Below, in pieces: positions 39,181 to 49,648 of a stretch of 64,000 nucleotides of DNA (within the stretch, counting starts at the first letter, position 1; every line of letters begins with the position of its first letter). This DNA is from Lysobacter gummosus (GTDB lineage: Bacteria > Pseudomonadota > Gammaproteobacteria > Xanthomonadales > Xanthomonadaceae). Location of the stretch: positions 930,001 to 994,000 of the forward strand of contig NZ_CP011131.1 in NCBI RefSeq assembly GCF_001442805.1. Direction: 5' to 3'. A program made the translations under genes and the position numbers. The notes beneath the pieces were generated by a model. The model was not told the DNA's origin, searched no databases, and saw nothing but the letters and a program-made list of their open reading frames with translations.

Positions 39181-39230
39181 GGAATGGACTCGCAGAGGGG
39201 GGAGAGGCTTTGGAGGGCTGGGCGGAAAAG

Positions 39231-39353
39231 CAAATCCCCCCTAGCCCCCCTTTTTCAAAGGGGGGAAGCGATAGGCGGGTTGCGAGGGATCGTCACCAGC
39301 GCACGAATGCGTTCCCCCCTTTGAAAAAGGGGGGCTAGGGGGGATTTGCTTTT
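39231..39353. repeat. Paired C6/G6 palindromic element, copy C, inside the thr operon
   Basis: Arms at 39231-39266 and 39311-39353 are inverted copies of the unit seen at 4.8, 10.3 and 48.5 kb; the tail here reads CCCCCCTAG instead of CCCCCCTGC. Tails point outward as in copy A. It fills the thrB-thrC gap and would fold into very stable hairpins in the mRNA. Confidence 0.9.
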
Positions 39354-39373
39354 GACCACAACCAACGCCCCCA

Positions 39374-40366
39374 TCACACCGAGCCGATCACTTCCGCGCG
39401 CGGCCCCGCCACCGGCGTGACGTAAGCGCGCGAGTCGAAACCCGCGGCGGCGAAGGCGATACGCATCGCCGCCGCGGCGATCTGCGCCTGGGTCTTGGTT
39501 TCGAACCACGCGAAACAACTCGGCCCGGCGCCGGAAATGCTCGCGCCCAGCGCGCCGTGCTCCAACGCCGCCGCCTTGACCTCGGCGAACCCCGGAATCA
39601 GCGGCGCGCGCCGCGGTTCCACCAGCAGATCGACCAGGCCTTCGCGCAGCAACTGCGCATCGCCGCGCTGCAGGCCGGTCAGGAACAAGGCCAGGTGCGC
39701 GCTCTGCTTGACCACCTGCGACAGCGGATACGGATCGCTCAGCACCGCGCGCGCGCGGCGCGTCTCCAACACTTGATCCGGATGCACCACCACCGCGTAC
39801 AACCAGTCCGGCACCGACAGCGCGATCATCCGCGTCGAAGTCGCCATGACCACGCCGCCGAGCAGCATCGGCGCGACGTTGTCGCCGTGGCGGCTGCCGC
39901 TGGACACCGATTCGCCGTCGAGCGCGAACTCGTACAAGGCCTCGCGCGACAGCGGCTGGGCGAGCAAGGCGTTGGCCGCGACCAAGGCGGCGACGCAGGA
40001 CGCGGCCGAACCGCCGAGGCCGGACCCCAGCGCGATGCCCTTGTCCAATTCCAGTTCGAACCCGTGCGCCAGCCCGAGCTTTTCGCGCAACGAGATCAAC
40101 GCCTGCCCGGCGGTGTTGCGCTCGGCCTGCAACGGCAGCGAATCCGCGCCCGGCACGTCGCCGCGGATCGCGCGGATGCGCACCACCGGTTCGGCGATGC
40201 GCCGCACCGTGGCGACATCGCGCGGGCCCTGGATCGAATGGCCGAGCACATCGAAACCCACGCCGATGTTGCCGACGCTGGCCGGCGCGAACGCGCGCAC
40301 CTGCTGCGCCGAGGGCACTTGCGCGTCGTCGGAGCGGGCGGGGGAAGAAGGTGACGCAGCGCTCAT
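39374..40366 (-). CDS. thrB: Homoserine kinase (GHMP family)
   Basis: Encodes 330 residues. The N-terminal [20 protein letters not shown] and the ATP-binding GHMP motif [19 protein letters not shown] are diagnostic. It phosphorylates homoserine for threonine synthase. Its ATG overlaps the thrA stop (ATGA). About 22 Ser/Ala-rich residues precede the kinase domain. Confidence 0.96.
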   Translation of the reverse strand: MSAASPSSPARSDDAQVPSAQQVRAFAPASVGNIGVGFDVLGHSIQGPRDVATVRRIAEPVVRIRAIRGDVPGADSLPLQAERNTAGQALISLREKLGLAHGFELELDKGIALGSGLGGSAASCVAALVAANALLAQPLSREALYEFALDGESVSSGSRHGDNVAPMLLGGVVMATSTRMIALSVPDWLYAVVVHPDQVLETRRARAVLSDPYPLSQVVKQSAHLALFLTGLQRGDAQLLREGLVDLLVEPRRAPLIPGFAEVKAAALEHGALGASISGAGPSCFAWFETKTQAQIAAAAMRIAFAAAGFDSRAYVTPVAGPRAEVIGSV

Positions 40367-42936
40367 GCGCGGGCTCCGAGGGTTTGCGCGATCGTCAGCA
40401 TGTCGCCGAACACACCGGCGGCGGTGACGTCCGGCCCCGCACCGGGGCCTTGCACGACCAGCGGATTATCCGCGTAACGGCGGGTGCGGAACTGGATCAG
40501 GTTATCGGTCAGGGCGCCGTGCAGCGAAGCATGCCCCGGCGGCGGCGAGACCACGCCGACGCTGGCACGGCCGTCGCGATCGAGCCGGGCGATGTAGCGC
40601 AGGCTCAATCCGGCGGCGCGCGCGGCATCGAAACGCTGCTGCAACGGCGCGTCGAGTTCATGCAGGCGCTCGAAGAATTCGTCCTTGGATACGCCGCGCA
40701 GCGCTTCGGGCACCAGGCTTTCGACTTCGATCTGCTCCAGCGACAGGGCCCGCCCGGCTTCGCGCGCCAGGATCACCAGCTTGCGCGCGACGTCGGTGCC
40801 GGACAGGTCGTCGCGCGGATCGGGCTCGGTGTAGCCCAGCGCGTGCGCCTCGCGCACCAGTTCGGAAAACGCGGTCTGGCCGTCGTAGCGGTTGAACAGC
40901 CATGCCAGTGTGCCCGACAGGATGCCTTCGACCTCGGTCAGCTCATCGCCGGTGTCGAGCAGCGAACGCAGGGTCTGGATGATCGGCAGGCCGGCGCCGA
41001 CGGTGGCTTCGTAACGGAACTGGCCGCCGTTGCGCGAGGCCTCGCGGATCGCCTCGTAACGCGCCAGCGGGCCGGCGCCGGCGTGCTTGCTCGGCGTGAC
41101 CACGTGGATGCCGGCGGCGATCCACTGCGGGTAATACGCGGCGACCGCGTCGCTGCCGCTGCAATCGACGATCAGCGCATGCGGAATGTGCTCGGCGCGC
41201 ACGTGCGCGGCGAAACGTTCCAGGTCCAGCGTTTCGGCGTCGGCGGCGAAGTTGTCGCCGGCGTCTTCGAAGGCCATCGCGCGCGGCGCCAGATGCATGC
41301 GCCGGCTGTCGGCCATCGCGCGCAGGCGCAGGTCCAGCTTGTACTGCGGGCGCGCATCGCGCTGCAGGCGCGGCTGCGCCGCGGCCAGTTGCGCGAGCAG
41401 CGCGCGGCCGACCTTGCCCGGGCCGATCAATCCGATCGAAATGCACTGAGGCGACAGCCAGAACGCCGAGTGCGCGGCGCGCAGCGCGCGGGTGGCGTCG
41501 CCCGCGGCGATCGCCACGGAGATGTTGCGTTCGCCCGCGCCCTGGGCGATCGCGCGCAGGTTGATGCGCGCCTTCGCCAGCCCGTCGAACAACTGCGCCG
41601 CCACGCCCGGCAGGCCGACCATGCCGTCTCCGACCGCGGCGAGCACGCAGATGTCCGGGGTGACGGTGACGTGTTGGGTCTGGCCGTCGGCCATGGCGTC
41701 GGCGAAGGCGGCGACGATCGCGTCGCGTCCGCGCGCGGCCTGATCGGCGCGCACGACCACGCAGATGGAATGTTCCGAGGAGCCTTGCGAAATCATCGTC
41801 ACCGACACGCCGGCGCCGCGCAGCGCGCCGAACAGGCGCTCGGCGGTGCCGGGCACGCCGACCATGCCGTTGCCGACCAGTTCCAGCACGGCGAGATCGT
41901 GGACCAGACTCAGCCCCTTCACCGGCGTGCTGCCGTCGGCTTGCGGGCGCAGGCTGATCAAGGTGCCCGGCGCGCGTGGATTGCGGGTGTTGCGGATGCG
42001 CAGCGGAATGCCGCGCTGTTGCACCGGCGCCAGCGTCTGCGGGTGCAGCACCTTGGCGCCGAAGTAGGCCAGTTCGCAGGCTTCGGCATACGACATCGAT
42101 GGCAGGCAGACCGCGTCGGGCACCAGGCGCGGATCGGCCGAAAGCACGCCGTCGACGTCGGTCCAGATGGTCAGCGCGTCGGCGTCGAACAGATTGGCGA
42201 AGATCGCCGCCGAGTAGTCGCTGCCGTTGCGGCCGAGCGTGGTGTCGCGGCCGTGCGCATCGCGGGCGACGAAGCCGGTGACGATCACATCGCGCGAGCG
42301 GTGCTGCTTGCGCCAGGCATCGAGGTTTTCGCGGCTGCGCGCCCAGTCCACGCCGACGCCCATTTCGCCCGGATGCACCACCAGCACGTCGCGCGCGTCC
42401 AGCCGCGTCCAGCCCGCGGTGTCGCCGCCGAGCGCGGCGTGCATGAGGTAGGAAGAAAGCACTTCGCCCAGGCCCGGCAGCGCCGCGGCCAAGGTGTCGT
42501 CGGGTTGCGTGCGCAGGCCGTCGATGGTTTCGCGCAAGCGCGCGAATTCGGCTTCGATCGCTTCGATTGTGCCGTGGCGGTCGTGCGGGTCCAGCGACTG
42601 CGCCGCTTCGACATGGCGCCGGCGCAGGACCGCCCAGGCCGGCGCCCAGTCCTGTCCGTCGAGCGCGCTGGAGACCAGCGCGACCAGCGCGTCGGTGACG
42701 CCCTGCATCGCCGAGACCACGACCACTCTTTCGCGCGAGCCGTCGTCGAGCAGGCCGACCGCGACGCGATAACGGGCGTCGTCGGCGAGGCTGCTGCCGC
42801 CGAATTTATGCGTATGACGGGCCGGGGCGACGGGTTCGGCGGCTACGGGCGCGTCGAGGTCGCTGGCGAGGGGTTCTTCAGCCACGGCCGCATCGGGCTG
42901 GGCATCGAAAGCGGCTTGGGGCGGGGCGGACGACAT
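40363..42936 (-). CDS. thrA: Bifunctional aspartokinase I/homoserine dehydrogenase I
   Basis: Encodes 857 residues (E. coli ThrA 820). An Ala/Pro-rich tail of about 40 residues precedes the kinase start [15 protein letters not shown]. Kinase blocks include [18 protein letters not shown], then two ACT domains ([19 protein letters not shown] and [17 protein letters not shown]), then homoserine dehydrogenase with the NAD loop [17 protein letters not shown]. It catalyses the first and third steps from aspartate to homoserine, normally inhibited by threonine through the ACT domains. Translation starts within a hairpin that covers the Shine-Dalgarno. Confidence 0.97.
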   Translation of the reverse strand: MSSAPPQAAFDAQPDAAVAEEPLASDLDAPVAAEPVAPARHTHKFGGSSLADDARYRVAVGLLDDGSRERVVVVSAMQGVTDALVALVSSALDGQDWAPAWAVLRRRHVEAAQSLDPHDRHGTIEAIEAEFARLRETIDGLRTQPDDTLAAALPGLGEVLSSYLMHAALGGDTAGWTRLDARDVLVVHPGEMGVGVDWARSRENLDAWRKQHRSRDVIVTGFVARDAHGRDTTLGRNGSDYSAAIFANLFDADALTIWTDVDGVLSADPRLVPDAVCLPSMSYAEACELAYFGAKVLHPQTLAPVQQRGIPLRIRNTRNPRAPGTLISLRPQADGSTPVKGLSLVHDLAVLELVGNGMVGVPGTAERLFGALRGAGVSVTMISQGSSEHSICVVVRADQAARGRDAIVAAFADAMADGQTQHVTVTPDICVLAAVGDGMVGLPGVAAQLFDGLAKARINLRAIAQGAGERNISVAIAAGDATRALRAAHSAFWLSPQCISIGLIGPGKVGRALLAQLAAAQPRLQRDARPQYKLDLRLRAMADSRRMHLAPRAMAFEDAGDNFAADAETLDLERFAAHVRAEHIPHALIVDCSGSDAVAAYYPQWIAAGIHVVTPSKHAGAGPLARYEAIREASRNGGQFRYEATVGAGLPIIQTLRSLLDTGDELTEVEGILSGTLAWLFNRYDGQTAFSELVREAHALGYTEPDPRDDLSGTDVARKLVILAREAGRALSLEQIEVESLVPEALRGVSKDEFFERLHELDAPLQQRFDAARAAGLSLRYIARLDRDGRASVGVVSPPPGHASLHGALTDNLIQFRTRRYADNPLVVQGPGAGPDVTAAGVFGDMLTIAQTLGARA

Positions 42937-42941
42937 GGTGA

Positions 42942-42957
42942 AGCTCCTGTTGGAGCT
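42942..42957 (-). promoter_or_regulatory. Hairpin covering the thrA Shine-Dalgarno
   Basis: On the minus strand AGCTCC-AACA-GGAGCT forms a 6-bp stem whose 3' arm contains the AGGAGC ribosome-binding site of thrA, ending six bases before the ATG. It could limit initiation. Confidence 0.55.
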
Positions 42958-42988
42958 CCGCGTTCCGGTCCGGGGTAGGGCGGCCAGC

Positions 42989-43050
42989 CCGCACCCGGAT
43001 TCGGGTGCGGAGCGGCGTGGTCTGTTAGCTGGACACGCCCGTCCGCACCC
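42989..43050 (-). promoter_or_regulatory. thr attenuator: terminator-like hairpin and competing antiterminator
   Basis: A 9-bp stem CCGCACCCG/CGGGTGCGG with a 4-nt loop (42989-43010) lies between the leader stop and thrA. Its 5' arm CCGCACCC (43003-43010 on the minus strand) is perfectly complementary to GGGTGCGG at 43043-43050, inside the leader coding region after the threonine codons. This is the classic mutually exclusive pair. No U-tract follows the stem, so either termination is Rho- or pause-assisted or the control acts on translation. Confidence 0.78.
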
Positions 43051-43162
43051 CTGAAGAGGTGGTACCGGTACCGGTAGTGGTAATCGACATCGACCATACG
43101 CTCGATACCCGGCCGAGCGGCTGGGTCGATACGTTGCGGGCGATGGCGAAGGCGGGGTGCAT
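43025..43162 (-). CDS. thrL: thr operon leader peptide
   Basis: A 45-codon frame with residues 27-35 reading ITTTGTGTT, six threonine codons in nine positions (ACC or ACT). Enterobacterial thr leaders have the same kind of Thr/Ile run. The stop TAA is at 43025-43027, followed by the terminator-like stem. No Shine-Dalgarno precedes the ATG. Starvation for threonine would stall the ribosome at this run and free the antiterminator segment. Confidence 0.85.
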   Translation of the reverse strand: MHPAFAIARNVSTQPLGRVSSVWSMSITTTGTGTTSSGVRTGVSS

Positions 43163-43198
43163 GGGCTAGCAATACCGCGCCGTTGTGCGGCGCGTCAA
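43163..43198 (-). promoter_or_regulatory. Candidate promoter of the thr operon, start point at the leader ATG
   Basis: TTGACG (43193-43198) and TATTGC (43169-43174) are separated by 18 nt. Seven bases downstream of the -10 is the A of the leader ATG (43162), implying a leaderless transcript. Confidence 0.5.
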
Positions 43199-43291
43199 GA
43201 GGGGCGATGAAGATTTGTGCGGGCGGGTGCGAAGGCCCCGGCGCCCGGCGCCCGGCGCGATGCGGCCGCCGGGCGGCGATATGCGCGCAGG

Positions 43292-43876
43292 TCACCGAGC
43301 CGGTGCCGGGGAATTTTTGCCTTCGGCCTGCGGACGCTCGTACGGCGCGGTGAGTTTGGCCTGGCCCAGGGCGTTCTGCTTGATCATGAAAGCCGCCAGC
43401 GTGCCGCCGGCGCTGGGCTCGATCTTGAGCTTGTCGATCTTCAAGGCCCACACCGTGAATTCGTAACGATGCAGCTTGCCCGGCGGCGGACACGGGCCGC
43501 CGTAGCCGGCCTGGCCGAAGTCGTTGCGGATCTGCAACGCGCCGGCCGGCAGGCCCGCGGTGCTGGCGCCGTGATCGAGCAGGTTGGCTTTCGCGGGAAT
43601 GTTCACCACCAGCCAATGCCAGAAGCCGCTGCCGCCGGGTGCGTCGAGATCGTACACGGTGACCGCGAAGCTGCGGGTGCCGGCCGGCGGATTGCTCCAC
43701 GCCAACCGCGGTGAGGTATTGCTGCCTTTGCAGCCCAGGACTTTGTGCACGAAGGCGTTGTCGATGCTCTGACCTTCGCGCAGGTCGGGGCTTTCCACGG
43801 TGAAGTCGGCGGCCTGCGCCAGCGGCGCCAGCAGCGACAGGGCAAGCGAAGCGATATGGCGGTGCAGCGTGTTCAT
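43292..43876 (-). CDS. YbhB/YbcL-type PEBP (Raf kinase inhibitor-like) exported protein
   Basis: Encodes 194 residues with a signal peptide ending near LAPLAQA (residue 22). The PEBP ligand pocket is seen in VTVYDLDAPGGSGFWHWLVVNI and GYGGPCPPPGKLHRYEFTVWAL. Bacterial members are periplasmic proteins with unknown ligands; a role in eukaryote-type kinase signalling should not be assumed. It lies upstream of the thr promoter region on the same strand as the thr genes but with its own 5' region. Confidence 0.9.
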   Translation of the reverse strand: MNTLHRHIASLALSLLAPLAQAADFTVESPDLREGQSIDNAFVHKVLGCKGSNTSPRLAWSNPPAGTRSFAVTVYDLDAPGGSGFWHWLVVNIPAKANLLDHGASTAGLPAGALQIRNDFGQAGYGGPCPPPGKLHRYEFTVWALKIDKLKIEPSAGGTLAAFMIKQNALGQAKLTAPYERPQAEGKNSPAPAR

Positions 43877-44333
43877 GCGATGGATTCCATGAAAGGGCGA
43901 CGCGATACGACGGTCCGGATCGTGCCCACATGATGCGCGAGTTCGGCGGGCTTTGCGCGAGCTTCGGGCGCGCGGCGATCGTCGCCGGGTTCGTGCATCG
44001 AAGCGGCTTCACCTGCGTGCGCGCCATCGATGCCGCGGTTTGCGCACGATCGTGCGGCCCGATGCGCGCGCGGCGATCTGTGCGCTCCGACCGTTTCTCG
44101 CTGAACGCTGAAATCCAGCGGTTTTACGCGCATTCCATTCTTGTGCGGATGTTGCAGCCGCAGTCTCATTTGTGCTTCGCCGATTTGACCGCGGTCGCAC
44201 GACAGCGCTTGCGCGGACGGTCAGAGTCGTTGCGGCTCGCACCAACCCGGGTGGCCGCCGCGAGCGAATGTCCGCGTACGACGACGCGGTGGTCTGCCAG
44301 CGAGCCGCCCAATCAAACCTCGGGAGCAAGACG
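43877..44333. other. 457-bp intergenic region upstream of the beta-lytic protease
   Basis: No gene is supported here. The right half is the 5' region of the secreted protease gene, ending with GGGAG nine bases before its ATG. A slightly AT-richer patch near 44130-44180 could hold the promoter, but no clear -35/-10 pair stands out. Confidence 0.6.
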
Positions 44334-45497
44334 ATGTCGAACAAGACAGGATCGAACCAGGCGTTTTCCAAGATGGGACTGGCACTGCTGACGTGTTGCG
44401 TGCTGGCCGCGATCAGCGGCGGCGCGGGCGCGGCCGAACGCGGCTTGAGCGGACAGGATCTGGTGTATTCGTACGACGAAATGTTCGACTTCGATATCGA
44501 TGCGTATCTGGCCAAGAACGCGCCGCATCTGTCGCGGCACGCCGAATCGATCTCGCACTGGGCCGGTTACAGCGGCATCAGCCCGAAGGTGTTGATCGCG
44601 TTGATGGAGCAGCAGAGCGGCGCGATCACGCGCAAGCACGCCGCCGCCGACGCGGCCAAGCGTCCGTTCGGCGCGTTGGCGAAAGCGAAGGATTTCAACG
44701 GCCAGACCCGCGAAGTCGCGCAGGCCCTGCGCGAGGCGCTGTACGAGAACGACGGCCCCGACGCCAAGGGCGCGGTGACCGTGGCGCGCGCCAATCCGCT
44801 GCAGGCCTTGTTCGAGCGCGCCGGCGCCAGCCAGGCCAGCGCCAAACTCAGCGGCGACGGCGAGTTCCAACTGGTCTACGGCCGTTTGTTCAACGAGCCG
44901 CGCCAGGCCCAGGCGCCGTCGGCGCGCTTCGCCAAGGCCGGGCCGGATGTGCAGCCGCTGTCGCCCAACGGCCTGCTGCAATTCCCGTTCCCGCGCGGCG
45001 CGCGCTGGCATGTCGGCGGCGCGCATACCAACACCGGCTCGGGCAACTACCCGATGTCGTCGCTGGACATGTCGCTGGGCGGCGGCTGGGGCAGCAACCA
45101 GAGCAACACCTGGGTGTCGGCGTCGGCGAACGGTTCGTTCAAGCGCCACTCTTCGTGCTTCGCCGAGATCGTGCACAGCGGCGGCTGGTCCACGACCTAC
45201 TACCATCTGATGAACATCCGCTACAACACCGGCGCGAACGTCGGCAGCAACACCGCCATCGCCAATCCGGCCAACACCCGGGCGCAGGCGCTGTGCAACG
45301 GCGGCAGCTCGACCGGTCCGCACGAGCATTGGTCGCTCAAGCTCAACGGCAGCTTCTATCACCTCAACGGCGCCTATCTGTCGGGCTACCGCATCACCGC
45401 CACCGGCAGCAGTTACGACACCAACTGCAGCCGCTTCTACCTGGCCAAGAACGGGCAGAACTACTGCTCCGGCTGGTTCACCAACCCGGGCCACTGA
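44334..45497 (+). CDS. blp: Prepro beta-lytic metalloendopeptidase (M23 family bacteriolytic enzyme)
   Basis: Encodes 387 residues: signal peptide (about 1-33), propeptide (34-209) and a mature M23 domain from about Ser210 (SPNGLLQFPFPRGARWHVGG). The zinc ligands are His231, Asp245 and His332, with catalytic His330 in GPHEHWSL. Cys275, Cys321, Cys365 and Cys378 fit the two disulfides of the known Lysobacter enzyme, and stretches such as NYPMSSLDMS and GYRITATGSSYDTNCSRFYL are essentially the same. It cleaves Gly-X and D-Ala bonds in peptidoglycan cross-bridges of target bacteria after secretion. The propeptide presumably keeps it inactive until export. Confidence 0.96.
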   Translation: MSNKTGSNQAFSKMGLALLTCCVLAAISGGAGAAERGLSGQDLVYSYDEMFDFDIDAYLAKNAPHLSRHAESISHWAGYSGISPKVLIALMEQQSGAITRKHAAADAAKRPFGALAKAKDFNGQTREVAQALREALYENDGPDAKGAVTVARANPLQALFERAGASQASAKLSGDGEFQLVYGRLFNEPRQAQAPSARFAKAGPDVQPLSPNGLLQFPFPRGARWHVGGAHTNTGSGNYPMSSLDMSLGGGWGSNQSNTWVSASANGSFKRHSSCFAEIVHSGGWSTTYYHLMNIRYNTGANVGSNTAIANPANTRAQALCNGGSSTGPHEHWSLKLNGSFYHLNGAYLSGYRITATGSSYDTNCSRFYLAKNGQNYCSGWFTNPGH

Positions 45498-45522
45498 GGG
45501 CCGCGCGTTCGGCGCCCGCGCT

Positions 45523-46185
45523 TCAGCCGCCCCACGGCGGCGGGGGCGCGGGCACCGGATGGGTCAGGTCGAATTCGACCCGGAACAGGCGGCCGGGGCG
45601 CGAGAGTTCGTAGACGAAGCGCTGCGCGTCGATCTCCACCGCCCATACGTTCGGCACCGAGACTTCGCGGCCGAGTTTTCGGAACATGGCCTGGCTGTAG
45701 TCGTCGGCCGGGAATTCGTAGCGGCCGGCGCCGGCGTCGCCGCGTTGATCGCCGCCGTACATCGTCAAGGCGTCGGAACTGCCGTCGCGATGACGATGAT
45801 CGTGCTTGAGACGCAGCCGGCCGTCGTGCGTGCTGATCACCCAGGTGCGCGAGCGATCGTCGCCGACATGGAACGGGATGCGGATCGCATCGGCGCCGCA
45901 TTCGCGCACATGCATGATCAGGGTCTTGCCGGCGAATGGGTCCTCCGCGCTCTTGGGCGTGTCGGCGACGACGCGGCCGGCATAGGCGTGGCCGCACAGC
46001 GGCCGCAGCGCGGCGAGCGGGTCGGCGGCGACGGAGCCGCTCGCGGCATTCGCGCCCGTGCCCGGATCGGCAGGCTTGGGCGTGGGCGCCGCGCAGGCCG
46101 CCACGGTGAGGATCAGCGTCGTCGCCCACAGGACGCGGCGCGCGAAATAGGAGGGCGGCAGGCGCCGGTTCGAAGGACTGGGCAT
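45523..46185 (-). CDS. Putative lipoprotein, function unknown
   Basis: Encodes 220 residues. The lipobox LTVAAC near residue 31 predicts a lipoprotein, followed by a Pro/Ala/Gly linker of about 25 residues. The folded part has three landmarks: LRPLCGHAYAGRVV, IMHVRECGADAIRIPFHVG (two Cys that may pair), and an aromatic C-terminus NVWAVEIDAQRFVYELSRPG. The tail ends Pro-rich. ATG at 46185 is chosen; GTG at 46191 is equally in frame. It converges with the beta-lytic protease gene with a 25-bp gap. No family name recognised with confidence. Confidence 0.78.
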   Translation of the reverse strand: MPSPSNRRLPPSYFARRVLWATTLILTVAACAAPTPKPADPGTGANAASGSVAADPLAALRPLCGHAYAGRVVADTPKSAEDPFAGKTLIMHVRECGADAIRIPFHVGDDRSRTWVISTHDGRLRLKHDHRHRDGSSDALTMYGGDQRGDAGAGRYEFPADDYSQAMFRKLGREVSVPNVWAVEIDAQRFVYELSRPGRLFRVEFDLTHPVPAPPPPWGG

Positions 46186-46339
46186 GGCCACACGCTAGCC
46201 GGCGCGGCCGCGGCGGGCAATCGGGCCGGTCGCGTCCGGGTTCACGGGGCGTGCCGGATGGCCCTGGCGCCGGTCGCGCCGGGTCCCGCTGAACGCCCGC
46301 GCATTGGCGCCGGCCCGCGTTTCCATGTCTAATGCGCAC

Positions 46340-46428
46340 TGAAGCGGGGGTACCGCGGCGGCTTGCGCCGGCGGTTGAGACAGTCCCTTCGAACCTGATG
46401 CGGTTGACACCGCCGTAGGGAAGCTTCG
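46340..46428 (+). promoter_or_regulatory. TPP riboswitch (THI box) controlling thiC
   Basis: The aptamer landmarks are in order: P1 GAAGC/GCTTC (46341-46345, 46423-46427), GGGGGTACC...GGTTGAGACAG, and the invariant CGAACCTGATGCGGTTGACAC followed in parts by CGCCGTAGGGAAGC. Downstream, CGTCC (46466-46470) can pair with GGACG (46494-46498), which overlaps the thiC Shine-Dalgarno, so translation-level control is likely. Confidence 0.93.
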
Positions 46429-46481
46429 CAAGACCCGGCTTTGCCGCGTCTGCGCGCGCCCGCTTCGTCCCGGCTCCGTAG

Positions 46482-48398
<1,917 letters not shown>

Positions 48399-48423
48399 TT
48401 CGCGCCTGATTGTCGCTGGGCTG

Positions 48424-48466
48424 ACGCCCGCGTGTTGCCTGAGAGGCGCGCGCGGGCGTTTTGTTT
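48424..48466 (+). terminator. Intrinsic terminator of thiC
   Basis: Stem ACGCCCGCG (48424-48432) with CGCGGGCGT (48451-48459), followed by TTTTGTTT. It starts 25 bp after the stop codon. Confidence 0.8.
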
Positions 48467-48473
48467 GGCGGGT

Positions 48474-48623
48474 AAAGCAAATCCCCCTCAATCCCCCTTT
48501 TTCAAAGGAGGAAGACAAGCCACTGCGGCTTGAGGTGCGCCGAGACCCGAAACCATCGCCAGATCCCACGCCCTAATCCGAAGGACTTCCCCCTTTGAAA
48601 AAGGGGGATTGAGGGGGATTTGC
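48474..48623. repeat. Paired C5/G5 palindromic element, copy D
   Basis: Arms at 48474-48514 and 48586-48623 are inverted copies of the element at 4.8, 10.3 and 39.3 kb, here with C5/G5 runs and the tail CCCCCTCAAT. The tails face outward and the spacer is about 71 nt. It lies between the thiC terminator and the channel gene. Confidence 0.88.
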
Positions 48624-48673
48624 TCCACCCGCCCCTCTGTCCGCCGCCCCCCAAGTCCTGCAAACTTCCGCGC

Positions 48674-49360
48674 ATGAGCGATCTGAGCTACGCCAGCCTG
48701 AAATGGCGCGCCCTCGCGCGCCGGCATCCGTCCGCCTTCCTGCTCGCGGCGCAGTTGCTGAGCATGCTGGCGTATCCGCTGTTCGAACCCGGCGGCCACG
48801 GACGCGTGGTGTTCGGCGCGTTCGGCGTGCTGGTGCTGGCGCTGGCGGTGTGGGTGGTCAATCGCAGCCCGGCGATCAAATGGATCGCGTGGCTATTGGC
48901 GGTGCCGGCGTTCGCGTTGTCGGTGCTGTCGGTGCTGATCGTCAGCCCCGGCCTGCTGGTGCTGTCCTCGGCGCTGGAAGCGGCGGTGTATTTCTACGCG
49001 GCCGGCGCGTTGATCGCCTACATGATGAGCGACCACAAGGTCACCGCCGACGAACTGTTCGCGGCCGGCGCGACCTTCACCTTGCTGGCGTGGGGCTTCG
49101 CGTACGCCTTCCTGGTCTGCCAGGCCTGGTATCCAGGCAGTTTCGTCGGCGCCGAACGGCCCGGCGAGCCGCGGACCTGGATCGAACTGCTGTTCCTGAG
49201 CTTCACCAATCTGTCCGCGGTCGGCCTGGGCGACATCCTGCCGATGAGCCCGGCGGCACGCGTGCTGACCATGTTCGAGCAGTTCGCCGGCGTGGGCTAT
49301 ATCGCCGCCGTGGTGTCGCGCCTGATCGGGCTGACGATGCTCCGGCATGAACGGCACTGA
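48674..49360 (+). CDS. Two-pore-helix ion channel family protein (putative K+ channel)
   Basis: Encodes 228 residues with about five or six hydrophobic segments and a C-terminal pore module. The filter-like sequence NLSAVGLGDILP (near residue 180) corresponds to the TXGYGD signature of K+ channels with Leu for Tyr and Ser-Ala-Val at the front, followed by the last helix VLTMFEQFAGVGYIAAVVSRLIG. There is no RCK or cyclic-nucleotide domain, so gating is not evident. The start ATG at 48674 lies soon after the palindromic element and has no strong Shine-Dalgarno. Confidence 0.82.
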   Translation: MSDLSYASLKWRALARRHPSAFLLAAQLLSMLAYPLFEPGGHGRVVFGAFGVLVLALAVWVVNRSPAIKWIAWLLAVPAFALSVLSVLIVSPGLLVLSSALEAAVYFYAAGALIAYMMSDHKVTADELFAAGATFTLLAWGFAYAFLVCQAWYPGSFVGAERPGEPRTWIELLFLSFTNLSAVGLGDILPMSPAARVLTMFEQFAGVGYIAAVVSRLIGLTMLRHERH

Positions 49361-49396
49361 AACGAATCAGCGCTAATATCGCGATGGGTTACACAT

Positions 49397-49423
49397 AAAC
49401 ACACGCATTTTCGTGTGTTTTGG
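49397..49423 (+). terminator. Terminator after the ion channel gene
   Basis: A perfect 9-bp stem AAACACACG/CGTGTGTTT with a 6-nt loop (49397-49420) ends in a T-run. It lies 36 bp after the stop. Confidence 0.65.
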
Positions 49424-49648
49424 AACGATACGTTTCAAGCCTTTAGCGCACTAAACGGCTCCTGCGACGCTCGAACAGCCTCGGCTCAGCTTCGCGGACG
49501 TTAGAATGGCGGCTAGAACAAGAAAGATCGGCGCGCTTTTCCGATCGCGCCATCGCGCTATGCCGGATATGTCAATTCGCCCTTCGTGTCGCCTATGCGT
49601 TCAGGCACATGACCGGCAGTAGGCAAGTGCGCACCATTAGCAGGATTC

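Noticed and set aside
42981..43020. thr leader stem as a standard intrinsic terminator
   Set aside because: No run of U follows the stem, so I list it only as part of an attenuator and not as a terminator.
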